DNA from: an uncultured Actinomycetes bacterium
GTDB lineage: Bacteria; Actinomycetota; Coriobacteriia; Coriobacteriales; Atopobiaceae
Direction of reading: 5' to 3'
NCBI GenBank assembly: GCA_900314685.1
Contig: OMWE01000014.1
Coordinates: 1-63,133 of the forward strand
Length of the DNA: 63,133 bases
Shown here piece by piece: positions 50,708 to 60,720 of this stretch. How positions within the stretch are numbered: position 1 is the stretch's first letter; the number at the start of each line of letters is the position of its first letter. Below the pieces are notes generated by a model, which saw only the letters and a program-made list of their open reading frames with translations, searched no databases and was not told where the DNA came from. Both the position numbers and the translations under genes were made by a program.

Positions 50708-50822
50708 CGGCAGTAGGGGGCCGGGCGCGGACGTGCGACCGGCGGCAAAGGCGCGCCTGGCAGCAAAGGCGCGTGCAGCATCAAACGACGTTTGCCATCA
50801 ACAGTCCGAAAGGAGACGTGCT

Positions 50823-51395
50823 ATGAGCAACGAGGACATCGAAACCACGGCGGCTGCGGCAGAGGAGACGGTCGCCGAGGCCGCCTACGAGGAGCCGGCC
50901 GCAGAGACTGCGGACATCGTGTCGGTAGACGACGAGGACCTCGACAGCGAGGACTCTCTCACCTTCAGCAACGGCGTGATCGAAAAGATCGTTGCCATCG
51001 CGATGCGCGACGTGCCGGGCGTCATCGGCATGAAGGGCGGCTTCATCAACCGCGTGCAGGAGACCTTCGGCGCCGTCGACCCGCGCAAGGGCGTGACGGT
51101 CGAAGTCACCCCCGACTCCGCCGTGCGCGTGAACATCTCGGTGATGATCGAGTACGGCGCCTATGCGCCGCAGGTCTTCGAGGACGTGAAGAAGACCGTG
51201 GTCAAGCAGGTCACGGGCATGACGGGCCTAGAGGTCGCGGGCGTGAACCTGCGCATCGAGGACGTGCTGACGCCCGAGGAGTACGCCGCGACCAAGAAGA
51301 AGGACCTCGAGCCCGAGCAGCCCGCCGAGGCCGAGCCCGTCACCGAGACGGAGGCTGCCGAGACACCCGCCGAGCAGGCCGAGGCGGAAAAGTGA
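50823..51395 (+). CDS. asp23: Asp23/Gls24-family envelope stress protein
   Basis: A 190-residue cytosolic protein. The Asp23 domain (about 50-160) is clear: FSNGVIEKIVAIAMRDVPGVIGMKG, then TVEVTPDSAVRVNISVMIEYGAYAPQVFEDVKKTVVKQVTGMTGLEVAGVNLRI. Both ends are acidic, Glu/Ala-rich. It should assemble on the AmaP anchor as a membrane-associated layer protecting envelope integrity. The ATG at 50823 follows AAAGGAGAC. Its stop overlaps the murT start by four bases (GTGA), tying it to lipid II amidation. Confidence 0.92.
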   Translation: MSNEDIETTAAAAEETVAEAAYEEPAAETADIVSVDDEDLDSEDSLTFSNGVIEKIVAIAMRDVPGVIGMKGGFINRVQETFGAVDPRKGVTVEVTPDSAVRVNISVMIEYGAYAPQVFEDVKKTVVKQVTGMTGLEVAGVNLRIEDVLTPEEYAATKKKDLEPEQPAEAEPVTETEAAETPAEQAEAEK

Positions 51396-52753
51396 GCCTG
51401 CGTACCTCATGCGCCGTCGGCCTCGGCAGGCTGACAAGCTGGGGCCTCCGGCGCGTGCTGCACCGCAACGCATCCCAGCTGCCGGGCCGCGTCGCCCTGG
51501 GCATCGACCCGCACGCGCTCTATGAGCTGGCGGGCAAGGTCGGTCACGGCTCCATCGTGGTCTGCGGTACCAACGGCAAGACGACCACCAACAACGTGCT
51601 CGCGTCCGCCGTCGAGGCGAGCGGTGCCCGGGTGCTGTGCAACCGGGCCGGCGCCAACATGGCCCCGGGCGTGACGGCGGCGATGCTGCCGGGACGCTCC
51701 GCTGACTGGGCGGTGATGGAGGCCGACGAGCTCTCGACCGTGCACATCCTGCCGGCGCTGCGGCCCAGATACCTGGTACTGCTCAACCTCTTCCGCGACC
51801 AGCTGGACCGTGCGGGCGAGATCGACCACGTGCAGGACATGATCGTGCAGGCGCTCGCCTCCTCTCCCGAGACGACGCTTCTGGCCTGCGGCGACGACCC
51901 GCTCTCGATGGGTGTGGCCTATCGGGCGGCGGCCGCCGGGACCAAGGTGCTGACCTTTGGTATCGGGGAGGACCTCGGGCTGCCCGCCGACCGCGTGCCC
52001 GAGGCGCGCTTCTGTCAGGTCTGCGGCGCGGAGCTGAGCTATGAGTACCGCAGCTACGCGCAGCTGGGCGCCTTCCGGTGCCCGAACGGGGACTTCGAAC
52101 GCCCCGCCCTCGACTTCGTTGCCACCGGCGTCTCAGCCGACCGCACAGGAGTCGCCTTCACCGCAGGCGGCCTTGGTTTCGGGGACAAGGCCGGCGTCCG
52201 CCTGACCGCGGGATTCGGCGGCGTGTACATGGTGTACAACCTGCTCGCGGCCTATGCGGCGGCGAGCCTCGCCGGTGTGGACGGACCGACCTTCCAGCAC
52301 GTGCTCGACGGGTACCATCCCGAGAACGGGCGCCTGCAGCACTTCGACGTGGACGGTCGCGAGGTGGTGCTCAACCTGGCAAAGAACCCGACTGGCTTCA
52401 ACCAGAACATCGCCCTTCTGCTCGCTGACGACCGCCCCAAAGCCGCCTATCTCGTGATCAACGACGACTTCAACGACGGCAAGGACATCTCCTGGATCTG
52501 GGACGTGGATTTCGAGCGGCTGGCGGCGCCCGACGACCGGCTGCGCGTGATCGCAGGCGGGCACCGTGCCAACGACCTGCAGGTTCGTCTGAAATACGCG
52601 GGCATCGACGCCGATATCGCCACGGACGTCGCGGACGCGCTCCGGCAGGTGGGCGACCTCGACACGGCGCGCCCGCTCTACGTGCTCACCAACTATTCGG
52701 CGCTCTGGCCTGCAAAGGCCGAGCTTGAGCGGATGGGGGAGCGCCATGATTAG
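51392..52753 (+). CDS. murT: Lipid II isoglutaminyl synthase subunit MurT
   Basis: A 453-residue Mur-ligase-type protein that with GatD amidates the alpha-carboxylate of D-Glu in lipid II. The ATP loop VCGTNGKTTTNNVLA, the RYLVLLNLFRDQLDRAGE block, and the Cys4 zinc ribbon CQVC...FRCPNGDF (with CGAELSYEYRSYAQLG between) are typical; the DUF1727 C-terminal domain follows (LKNPTGFNQ-type region reads LAKNPTGFNQNIALLLAD). The GTG at 51392 is set by the 4-base overlap with asp23. It overlaps gatD by 8 bases. Confidence 0.94.
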   Translation: MSLRTSCAVGLGRLTSWGLRRVLHRNASQLPGRVALGIDPHALYELAGKVGHGSIVVCGTNGKTTTNNVLASAVEASGARVLCNRAGANMAPGVTAAMLPGRSADWAVMEADELSTVHILPALRPRYLVLLNLFRDQLDRAGEIDHVQDMIVQALASSPETTLLACGDDPLSMGVAYRAAAAGTKVLTFGIGEDLGLPADRVPEARFCQVCGAELSYEYRSYAQLGAFRCPNGDFERPALDFVATGVSADRTGVAFTAGGLGFGDKAGVRLTAGFGGVYMVYNLLAAYAAASLAGVDGPTFQHVLDGYHPENGRLQHFDVDGREVVLNLAKNPTGFNQNIALLLADDRPKAAYLVINDDFNDGKDISWIWDVDFERLAAPDDRLRVIAGGHRANDLQVRLKYAGIDADIATDVADALRQVGDLDTARPLYVLTNYSALWPAKAELERMGERHD

Positions 52754-53537
52754 CATCGACGCCGCGGTGGCGGACGCCTCTACCGCCGTCGCGAGGAAGA
52801 GGCACAGTCTGCGCATCGCCCACCTGTATCCCGAGCTGCTCAACCTGTACGGTGACTCGGGCAACATCCTGGTGCTCCGCCGCCGCCTCGAGTGGCGCGG
52901 CCTGGGATGCGAGGTCGTGGAGTGCCACGTGGACGACCGCCCGAGCTTCAGCGACGTGGACATCGTCTTCATCGGCGGCGGCTCCGACCGCGAGCAAAAG
53001 ATTGTGTGCGACAAGCTGCTGGCCGAGCAGGCCGAGCTCAAGGCCTATGTGGAGGACGGCGGCGTGCTCGGCGCGGTATGCGGCGGCTATCAGCTGCTCG
53101 GTCATTCTTACCTGATGGGCGACGAGGAGGTGCAGGGGCTCTCGCTTGTGGACCTCTACACCGACCGCGGCAGCCCGCGCCTGATCGGCAACATCGCCGT
53201 CGAGAGCCGCATCTCGCCCCAGCCCGTCGTTGGTTACGAGAACCACGGCGGCCGCACCCACCTGGGTCCCGGCGTCGAGCCGATGGGCCGCGTGCTCTAC
53301 GGTCACGGCAACGACGGCACCACGGGCGAGGAGGGCTGCCTCTACAAAAACGTGGTGGGCACCTACGTGCACGGGCCACTGCTGCCCAAGAACCCGGGCG
53401 TGGCGGACTACCTCATCTCCCGCGCGCTCGAGCGCCGCTACGGCGACGGCACCCTCGAGCCGCTCGACGACGCAGCCGAACTGGCCGCAAACAAGGTAAT
53501 GTACGACCGCCTGATGGCGGGCGAAGTGAAGGAGTGA
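52746..53537 (+). CDS. gatD: Lipid II isoglutaminyl synthase glutaminase subunit GatD
   Basis: A 263-residue class I glutamine amidotransferase-like partner of MurT supplying ammonia. LRIAHLYPELLNLYGDSGN at the start, nucleophile elbow GAVCGGYQLLG (Cys) and GTYVHGPLLPKNP (His) are intact, with ENHGGRTHLG typical of the family. The ATG at 52746 overlaps murT by 8 bases, as expected for a stoichiometric complex. The map gene begins 4 bases after its stop. Confidence 0.94.
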   Translation: MISIDAAVADASTAVARKRHSLRIAHLYPELLNLYGDSGNILVLRRRLEWRGLGCEVVECHVDDRPSFSDVDIVFIGGGSDREQKIVCDKLLAEQAELKAYVEDGGVLGAVCGGYQLLGHSYLMGDEEVQGLSLVDLYTDRGSPRLIGNIAVESRISPQPVVGYENHGGRTHLGPGVEPMGRVLYGHGNDGTTGEEGCLYKNVVGTYVHGPLLPKNPGVADYLISRALERRYGDGTLEPLDDAAELAANKVMYDRLMAGEVKE

Positions 53538-53541
53538 CGAC

Positions 53542-54426
53542 GTGTACGACGACGGACCGCGTCCCGGCCGCAACGACAACTGCTGGTGCGGCAGCGGACT
53601 GAAGTACAAGAAATGCCACATGCGCAAAGACGAGCGCATGGAGCTGCTCGCGCTGAAGGGCGAGTATGTCTTGCCGCGCAACCTCATGAAGTCGGCAGAG
53701 GACATCGAGGGCATCAAACGCTCGGCAGAAATCAACAAGGGCGTGCTCGACATGGTGGGCGAGCGCATCCGGGCGGGCGTAACCACCAATGAGATCGACC
53801 AGTGGATCTACGACTACACCGTCGAGCACGGCGGCGTGCCGGCCGACCTCAACTACGAGGGCTACCCCAAGAGCGTCTGCACCTCGATCAACGACGTGGT
53901 CTGCCACGGCATCCCCAACGACAAGGACGTGCTCCGCGACGGCGACATCGTCAACGTCGACTGCTCGACCATCCTGGACGGGTACTTCTCGGACTCGAGC
54001 CGCATGTTCATGATCGGCGAGGTGTCCGACGAGCGCCGCCGCCTGGTCGAGACGACGCACGAGGCAGTCAAGGCGGGTCTTGAGGCGGTGCGCCCCTGGG
54101 GCCGCCTGACCGACATGGCCCGCGCAGTCCAGCGGGTCGTCGAGGGTGCGGGCTTCTCGGTCGTGCGCGAGTACGGCGGTCACGGCATCGGTCGCGAGTT
54201 CCACGAGGATCCCTTCGTGGGCTACACCGAGGAAATGTGCGATCCCTACGTGCTGGTACCGGGCATGTGCTTCACGATCGAGCCCATGGTCAACGCCGGC
54301 AAGCCCGACATCTGGATCGACCGCGGCGACGGCTGGGTCGTGCGCACGGTCGACGGCTCCGACTCCGCGCAGTGGGAGATCCAGCTGGTCGTCACCGACG
54401 ACGGCTACGAGCTCCTGAGCTGGTAG
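53542..54426 (+). CDS. map: Methionine aminopeptidase with N-terminal SEC-C motif
   Basis: A 294-residue enzyme removing initiator Met. RPGRNDNCWCGSGLKYKKCH at residues 7-26 is a SEC-C zinc motif, found at the start of some Map proteins and thought to aid ribosome or SecA contact. The pita-bread fold has all five metal ligands: VDCSTILDGYFSDSS, GGHGIGREFHEDP, TIEPMV and a final Glu in WEIQLVV. GTG start at 53542 with GGAGTGAC upstream. It follows gatD closely, so it is probably in the murT operon. Confidence 0.94.
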   Translation: MYDDGPRPGRNDNCWCGSGLKYKKCHMRKDERMELLALKGEYVLPRNLMKSAEDIEGIKRSAEINKGVLDMVGERIRAGVTTNEIDQWIYDYTVEHGGVPADLNYEGYPKSVCTSINDVVCHGIPNDKDVLRDGDIVNVDCSTILDGYFSDSSRMFMIGEVSDERRRLVETTHEAVKAGLEAVRPWGRLTDMARAVQRVVEGAGFSVVREYGGHGIGREFHEDPFVGYTEEMCDPYVLVPGMCFTIEPMVNAGKPDIWIDRGDGWVVRTVDGSDSAQWEIQLVVTDDGYELLSW

Positions 54427-54445
54427 GCGGCTGATATACCCATCG

Positions 54446-54485
54446 AAAAAAGAAGGCGCCGGGACGATGGTCGTCTCGGCGCCTT
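54446..54485. terminator. Bidirectional terminator between map and gpmA
   Basis: AAGGCGCC-(G/A)AGACGA stem pairing with TCGTCTCGGCGCCTT, with six A residues on the left giving TTCTTTTTT after gpmA on the minus strand. Confidence 0.93.
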
Positions 54486-54512
54486 GTCATGCGTAGGTGG
54501 GCGGGAAGCGAA

Positions 54513-55277
54513 TTACTTCTTGGCCTTGCCCTGGTTGGCGACGGCGTTGATCTTGGCCTCGATGGTCTCGGGGTCGCCGATGTAGTGCTTGTCCAGGATG
54601 TTCCAGTCCTTGTCGAAGGTGTAGGAGCAGGGGACGCCGGTCGGGATGTTGACCTTGAGGATCTCCTCGGGGGTGAGGTGCTCGAGCTGCATCACGAGGG
54701 CGCGCAGGCTGTTGCCGTGGGCGGCGATCAGGACGCGCTTGCCGGCCTCGAGCTGGGGCTTGATCTCCTCCTCGAAGTACGGCCACGCGCGGGCGATGGT
54801 GTCCTTGAGGCACTCGGTGTAGGGGAGGTCCTCCTGCGGCACGTCGCGGAACTGCGCCTGGACGTGGGGGTCGCGCTCGTCGCCGGGGGTCAGCGCGGGC
54901 GGCTGGACGTCGAAGCTACGACGCCAGATGAGGACCTGGTCCTCGCCGTGCTCGGCGGCGGCGTCGGCCTTGTTGAGACCCTGGAGCGCGCCGTAGTGAC
55001 GCTCGTTGAGGCGCCAGGTCTTGTGGACGGGCAGCCACGCGCGGTCCATCTGGTCCAGGACGATGTTGAGGGTGTGGATGGCGCGCTTGAGCAGCGAGGT
55101 GTAGCACACGTCGAAGTCGAAGCCCTGCTCCTTGAGGGCCTTGCCGCCAGCAGCGGCCTCGGCGCGGCCGGTGTCGGTGAGGTCCACGTCGGTCCAGCCG
55201 GTGAAGAGGTTGAGCTTGTTCCACTCGCTCTCGCCGTGACGAATGATGACGAGGTGCATGTTCTGATCGTCTGCCAT
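54513..55277 (-). CDS. gpmA: 2,3-bisphosphoglycerate-dependent phosphoglycerate mutase
   Basis: A 254-residue glycolytic enzyme. RHGESEWNKLNLFTGW holds the phosphohistidine, LNERHYGALQGLNKA the catalytic Glu, and AAHGNSLRALVMQLEHL the second His. The length is standard for dPGM. The ATG at 55277 follows AGAGGATTTCC. A strong terminator follows the gene. It is convergent with the map operon and divergent from the small Cys-rich gene. Confidence 0.95.
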   Translation of the reverse strand: MADDQNMHLVIIRHGESEWNKLNLFTGWTDVDLTDTGRAEAAAGGKALKEQGFDFDVCYTSLLKRAIHTLNIVLDQMDRAWLPVHKTWRLNERHYGALQGLNKADAAAEHGEDQVLIWRRSFDVQPPALTPGDERDPHVQAQFRDVPQEDLPYTECLKDTIARAWPYFEEEIKPQLEAGKRVLIAAHGNSLRALVMQLEHLTPEEILKVNIPTGVPCSYTFDKDWNILDKHYIGDPETIEAKINAVANQGKAKK

Positions 55278-55418
55278 GGAAATCCTCTCTCGTGAGATGG
55301 TGCGCGTGTGCGCTTACGGATATTGTATGCGAGTCTGGCGCGCGTGGGGGCCTGCGAGGAAAAAGAGCGGTGAATGGGGGTATAGTTAAGCGAGACTAAC
55401 TAAGAAGGAAGGGCCATC

Positions 55419-55613
55419 ATGGCAGACATACTCATCATTGCGGCGATCGCAGCGGGCGCGTTCTTTGCCTTCCGCTCCGTCTGGAAGGGCGAGGGGGAGT
55501 GCTCCACGTGCGGCTCGGCCGCCGGCTGCCAGGCGCACCTGACCGGCACGGGTCACTGCAGCGTTGCGCAGGACATGATCAAGAAGGCCGATGCAGCCCT
55601 CGGCGACAAGTGA
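55419..55613 (+). CDS. FeoB-associated Cys-rich membrane protein
   Basis: A 64-residue protein: one N-terminal membrane segment (ILIIAAIAAGAFFAFRSVW) and a cysteine-bearing tail (CSTCGSAAGCQAH ... HCSVAQ), the pattern of FeoB-associated Cys-rich proteins. These lie beside feoB in many bacteria; no feo gene is present within the window, so it stands alone here. Possible role in Fe2+ handling at the membrane. The ATG at 55419 follows AAGGAAGGG. Confidence 0.83.
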   Translation: MADILIIAAIAAGAFFAFRSVWKGEGECSTCGSAAGCQAHLTGTGHCSVAQDMIKKADAALGDK

Positions 55614-55735
55614 GCGCGGCTCCGACGGTCGAGCGTTGTAGACGTGGGCTTCGCGGAAACGGCCCCCGGCGACACGCGAGCGAAGCGACCGTTGCCCCGA
55701 CGGGCTGCGACCGCTGACCTTTGTCCTGCCGTCGG

Positions 55736-55751
55736 GTAACATGGGCGTAAC
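55736..55751 (+). promoter_or_regulatory. GlnR-box-like site upstream of the GlnA-like gene
   Basis: GTAAC-ATGGGC-GTAAC: two half-sites 11 bases apart, as in actinobacterial GlnR sites (GTnAC-n6-GaAAC). It sits 85-100 bases before the gene, in the usual position for nitrogen control. A GlnR-like regulator is encoded 5 kb downstream. Confidence 0.5.
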
Positions 55752-55835
55752 CTATTTATGCAAGACTGACCCTGTTTATTCAGTGGGGAGTATGGGGCGG
55801 CCACGTGGCGTCCCATTTGTGATTAGGGAGTGCCC

Positions 55836-57203
55836 ATGTCCGACGACAGGAACATCGATTTTGTCCTACGGACGGTCGAAAAGCGCGACATCCGCTTTGT
55901 CCGTCTCTGGTTCACCGACGTGCTCGGTACGCTGAAGTCCTTCTCGATCTCGGCAGAGGACCTCGAGGAGGCGTTCGAGGAGGGCATCGGTTTCGACGGC
56001 TCCTCGGTCGAGGGCTTTGTGCCGCTCGAGGAATCCGATATGCTTGCCATCCCGGATCCCACGACCTTCCAGATCCTGCCGTGGAAGTCGGCCGACGGCG
56101 TCTCCGCGCGCGTCATCTGCGACATCTGCACGCCGCACCGCGAGCCCTTTGAGGGCGACCCCCGCGGCTGCCTGCGCAAGCAGTTCGCGACCCTGGAGGA
56201 GAAGGGCTACGTCGCCAACGTCGGCCCGCGCATCGAGTACTTCTATTTCGGCGACGACAAAGACCCGCGTTTCCAACAGCCGCTGCCTATCGACTACGCG
56301 GGCTACTTCGACCTCACGAGCACCGATTCCTCCTCGGGCCTGCGCCGCTCCACCACGATGATGCTCGAGCGCATGTCGGTGCCCGTCGAGTACACCTTCC
56401 ACTCGAGCGCGCCCTCGCAGAGCGCCGTCGAACTGCGCTACGCCGAAGCCCTCACCGCCGCGGACAACATCATCACCGCACGCCACGTCATCCGCGCCGT
56501 CGCGCACGAGCACAACCTCTTCGCGTCTTTCATGCCCAAACCCCTGACCGACCAGTCCGGCTCCGGCATGTTCCTGTACTCCTCGCTCTTCGACCGCGAG
56601 GGGACGAACCTCTTCTGGGGCCCCAAGGCAGGCGAGTCGGCGGGCGCCGAGGCGCATCTGTCCGACCTTGCCAGCCACTATGTCGCCGGTATCCTGAAAT
56701 ACGCACCCGAGTTCACGCTCATCACCAACCCGACGGTCAACTCCTACAAGCGCCTGACGCCCGACGGTGAGGCGCCGGCCTATGCGACCTGGGGCGTCAA
56801 AAACCGCACAGCCCTTGTCCGCATCCCCATGCACAAGCCGGGCAAGCACCAGTCTACCCGTGTCGAGCTGCGTAGCCCCGACCCTGCAGCCAATCCGTAC
56901 CTCGCGATAGCTGCGATGCTGGGCGCTGGCCTGCGTGGCATCGAGGAGGGTCTGCCTCTGCCCGAGCAGATGAATGCGGAGCTCCTGTCCTTGTCCCCCG
57001 CCGAGCTCGCGCGCCGCGGGGTTGTCGCGCTGCCGCGCACGCTAGGAGAGGCCGTCGAGCGCTTCCAGGGGTCGGAGGCCATGCACGACATCTTCGGCGA
57101 CCATATTGTCGACTATCTTGCCGAGGCCAAGCGTCGCGAGTGGGAAGAGTACTGCAGCGTCGTCTCCGAGTGGGAGCTGCAGAAGTATTACGCCGGCATC
57201 TAG
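55836..57203 (+). CDS. GlnA-like protein (type I glutamine synthetase fold) lacking active-site metal ligands
   Basis: A 455-residue protein colinear with B. subtilis-type GlnA: FTDVLGTLKSFSIS, GFDGSSVEGF, NPTVNSYKRL and RVELRSPDPAANPYL are intact. Residues that bind the catalytic Mg/Mn ions are changed: the first Glu of the E-P-E pair is R132 (E134 stays), the HHEVAPGQHE block reads FHSSAPSQSA so both Glu positions are S190 and A197, and GSGMH reads GSGMF with F246 in place of the catalytic His. The Glu of RVELR (E344) remains. Four of six metal ligands are thus lost, so ordinary glutamine synthesis is unlikely; glutamate/glutamine sensing or a new reaction is possible. The ATG at 55836 follows AGGGAG; GTG at 55830 touches it. 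Amino-acid transport genes follow. Confidence 0.88.
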   Translation: MSDDRNIDFVLRTVEKRDIRFVRLWFTDVLGTLKSFSISAEDLEEAFEEGIGFDGSSVEGFVPLEESDMLAIPDPTTFQILPWKSADGVSARVICDICTPHREPFEGDPRGCLRKQFATLEEKGYVANVGPRIEYFYFGDDKDPRFQQPLPIDYAGYFDLTSTDSSSGLRRSTTMMLERMSVPVEYTFHSSAPSQSAVELRYAEALTAADNIITARHVIRAVAHEHNLFASFMPKPLTDQSGSGMFLYSSLFDREGTNLFWGPKAGESAGAEAHLSDLASHYVAGILKYAPEFTLITNPTVNSYKRLTPDGEAPAYATWGVKNRTALVRIPMHKPGKHQSTRVELRSPDPAANPYLAIAAMLGAGLRGIEEGLPLPEQMNAELLSLSPAELARRGVVALPRTLGEAVERFQGSEAMHDIFGDHIVDYLAEAKRREWEEYCSVVSEWELQKYYAGI

Positions 57204-57534
57204 GCTTGCCCGGCCAATATATGCGATAAGCCGCGTGCCTCAATCACAGGATGAGGTGCGCGGCGTTCTTCTTATCGGTGGCTTTATTCATATCGGATGG
57301 CGAGTTGCTCGGACGATGTCCGTCTTTATTCAGAATGTACATGTTGCTTTCTGTAATAGGAAGTTAACATATTAAAGCATTATTCCCTCAAAGCTTACAA
57401 AGTTACGAATAATCAAGGCTATGATATCGAGTGTGTTACAAAAGTGCGGTTTGCACGGCATGGAAACCTTTGACTCTCAGACTGTCCGCATACGTTGTGT
57501 TAGCAACGCAAAAAAGACGTTGGGAGGAGCACTT
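57204..57534. promoter_or_regulatory. 331-base region with GlnA-like terminator and ABC operon promoter region
   Basis: After the terminator (57230-57275) comes an AT-rich stretch (57285-57425). TTTATTCA occurs at about 57287 and 57328 here and once in the GlnA-like promoter (about 55777). Loose GlnR-type half-sites (GTAAT-n6-TTAAC at about 57352) are present. No gene is seen. Confidence 0.45.
57230..57275 (+). terminator. Terminator of the GlnA-like gene
   Basis: GCCGCGTGCCTCA pairs with TGAGGTGCGCGGC with a two-base mismatch, then GTTCTTCTTAT. Confidence 0.8.
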
Positions 57535-58413
57535 ATGAAGACAAACGACAGCATCAACGGCCTGAACGTTGGCAAGACGTGGTCTCGTCGTCAGTTCCTT
57601 TCCGGCCTGACGCTCGCCACCGCATCCGCCGGGCTCGCAGCCTGCGGCGGTACGTCTACCGACACCGGTTCCGGCTCCGCGGCGGGCTCTGCCGCGAGCG
57701 CGCCGGACGCCGCCTTCACCACGGTCGAGGAGGGCAAGCTGATCGCCGCATCCGACCTGGCCTACCCGCCCCTGGAGTCCGTCGAGGGCGACGAGGAGCC
57801 CAAGGGCTTCGAGGTCGATATCGTCAAGGCGTGCGCCGAGAAGCTGGGCCTCACCGCCGAGTACCTGCCCGCCCAGAAGTTCGACTCCATCATCCCGATG
57901 ATCAAGCAGGGCGGCAAGGCCGACATCGGCGCCTCCAGCTTTACCATCACCGACGACCGCAAGAAGGAGATCGACTTCACCGACCCCTTCATGGACTCCA
58001 ACCAGGGCCTCGTCACCCAGAAGGGCTCCGACGCGACCGACGAGGAGTCGCTCAACGTCGAGGGCAAGAAGATCGCGGTCCAGTCCGGCACGACGGGCGA
58101 GGAATGGGTCAAGGAGAACCTCACCAAGGCTACGTGCGTGCCCCTGGATGACGCCATCCAGGCTATGACCGGTCTGGTTGCCGGCAACTACGACGCAGTG
58201 GTCGCCGACCTGCCCGTCATGAAGTACCTCTGCACCCAGTCCTACACCGACTTGCAGGTCTCCATCGAGATCCCGACGGGCGAGCAGTACGGCCTGGTCG
58301 TCTCCAAGGACAACCCGGGCCTTACCGAGGCGCTCAACAAGGCGCTGGCGGAGATCGAGGCCGACGGCACCAAGAAGGAGCTCGAGGAGAAGTGGTTCGG
58401 CTCCGAGCTCTAG
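57535..58413 (+). CDS. Polar amino-acid ABC transporter, substrate-binding lipoprotein
   Basis: A 292-residue exported receptor. SRRQFLSGLTLATASAGLAAC is a twin-arginine-like signal with lipobox (Cys about 38), then a Thr/Ser/Gly linker and a SBP_bac_3 domain: IAASDLAYPPLESVEGDEEPKGFEVDIVKA, GGKADIGASSFTITDDRKKEIDFTDPFMDSNQGLV and KKIAVQSGTTGEEWV. The pattern suits cystine, glutamine or other polar amino-acid binding. The ATG at 57535 follows GGGAGGAGC. It begins a three-gene operon with the permease and ATPase genes. Confidence 0.93.
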   Translation: MKTNDSINGLNVGKTWSRRQFLSGLTLATASAGLAACGGTSTDTGSGSAAGSAASAPDAAFTTVEEGKLIAASDLAYPPLESVEGDEEPKGFEVDIVKACAEKLGLTAEYLPAQKFDSIIPMIKQGGKADIGASSFTITDDRKKEIDFTDPFMDSNQGLVTQKGSDATDEESLNVEGKKIAVQSGTTGEEWVKENLTKATCVPLDDAIQAMTGLVAGNYDAVVADLPVMKYLCTQSYTDLQVSIEIPTGEQYGLVVSKDNPGLTEALNKALAEIEADGTKKELEEKWFGSEL

Positions 58414-58450
58414 CGTATCGTCCCGCTATATCAAAGGAGGTTTGAGGCAC

Positions 58451-59846
58451 ATGAAGCATCGCTTATGCTCCATGATCGGCGCGGCAGCGGCAGTCTTGCT
58501 GGCTGTCGCGCTTGCCGTGCCCGGAGCGGCATTTGCCATCACCACGGAAAAGGCGACCGCGCGTCCCAACGAGGACGGCGGTGACGCGGTCCTCGGCGGC
58601 ATCGCGACCCGCCTGACCTGGGAGGGCACAGTAGACCCGGGCGAGGAGGTCAGCTCCGTCACCCTGGAGCTGCCGGAGGGCTCGAGCTTTGACGGCACCA
58701 CGACCCGCGTCACGGTGCTCGACGGGCTCACCCGCATCGCCGTCGACAACGAGGCGAAGGCGAGCGGCGACGAGCTGACGATCGATTTCGCCACGCCCAT
58801 TCCCGAGTCCGCCCTGCTGCGCCTCGAGGTGGAGGGCGTCGTCTTCCCCGAGGGCGGCGGTGACATCCAAGTCACCGGCTCCTATACCAAGACGGACGGG
58901 ACCGAGGCGGACCTTCAGGCGTCGCCCACGATCAACGTCGAGGCAAATACGCCGCTGCAGATGATGGTCGCCGCGCTTGACGCCAACCCCGCGGTGCAGG
59001 CGTGGAACTCCGTTCCCTTCTGCGGCATGTTCCTCAAGCCACAGCTGCTGCTCACGTCTTTCCCGTCGCTCTTCCTGGGCTGGCTGCTCTGCCTGATCAT
59101 CGTGATCGTCTCGTACCCGTTCGCGATCCTGCTGGGCCTGGTCTTCGCTCTCTTCAAGATTTCGCATCACACGGTGCTGCGCGGCATCGCCTCGGTCTAC
59201 ATCAACCTCCTGCGCGGCACCCCGCTCTTCCTGCAGATCTACATCATGTTCTTCGGCCTGCCGATGCTCAACATCAACATCGACAACAACGTCCTGGGCG
59301 TCATCGTGATGGCCATCAACTCCTCCGCATACCTGGCCGAGATCTTCCGCGCCGGCATCCAGTCCATCCCGGTCGGCCAGTACGAGGCCGCAGACTCCCT
59401 GGGCATGTCCCGTATGCAGACGATGTTCGACGTCATCCTGCCGCAGACCATCCGCCGCGTGCTGCCGACGGTGACCTCCGACTTCATCACGGCCTACAAG
59501 GACACCTCGCTGCTGTCGTCCGTGGGCGTCATGGAGCTCATGATGTTCTCCAAGAACCTCACGACCGTCTCCGGCAACATCACCCCGTATGTCGCCGCGG
59601 CTATCTACTACCTGATCGTGACCCTGCCGCTCATCAAGGTCGTCAGCGTGGTCGAGAAGCGCCTGGCCTCTGCCGAGCACGGCGGCGGCCCGCGCCCCAA
59701 GGCCGGTGCGAAGATCATCGCCGAGGAGAAGGCCGAGGAAGAGGGGCCTGCAAAGCAGGAGCCCGCGGCTGCGACGAGTGCCTTCAGCGCCCTCTTTGCC
59801 CCGTTCACGAGCCACAACACCACGCTTGCCTTTGAGGGAGGTGCCG

Positions 59847-59860
<14 letters not shown>
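58451..59860 (+). CDS. Polar amino-acid ABC permease with exported N-terminal domain
   Basis: A 469-residue protein. It begins with a cleavable-looking signal peptide (to AFA about residue 28) and an exported beta-rich domain (about 30-165; [46 protein letters not shown]), then a HisM/GlnP-type permease (about 195-405) with the EAA loop [21 protein letters not shown] and membrane segments around [19 protein letters not shown]. The tail (about 410-469) is Glu/Ala-rich and cytosolic. Permeases of this class normally lack an exported domain, which here could dock the binding lipoprotein. The ATG at 58451 follows AAAGGAGG; it ends by overlapping the ATPase gene by 14 bases. Confidence 0.92.
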
Positions 59861-60716
<856 letters not shown>

Positions 60717-60720
60717 CGTC

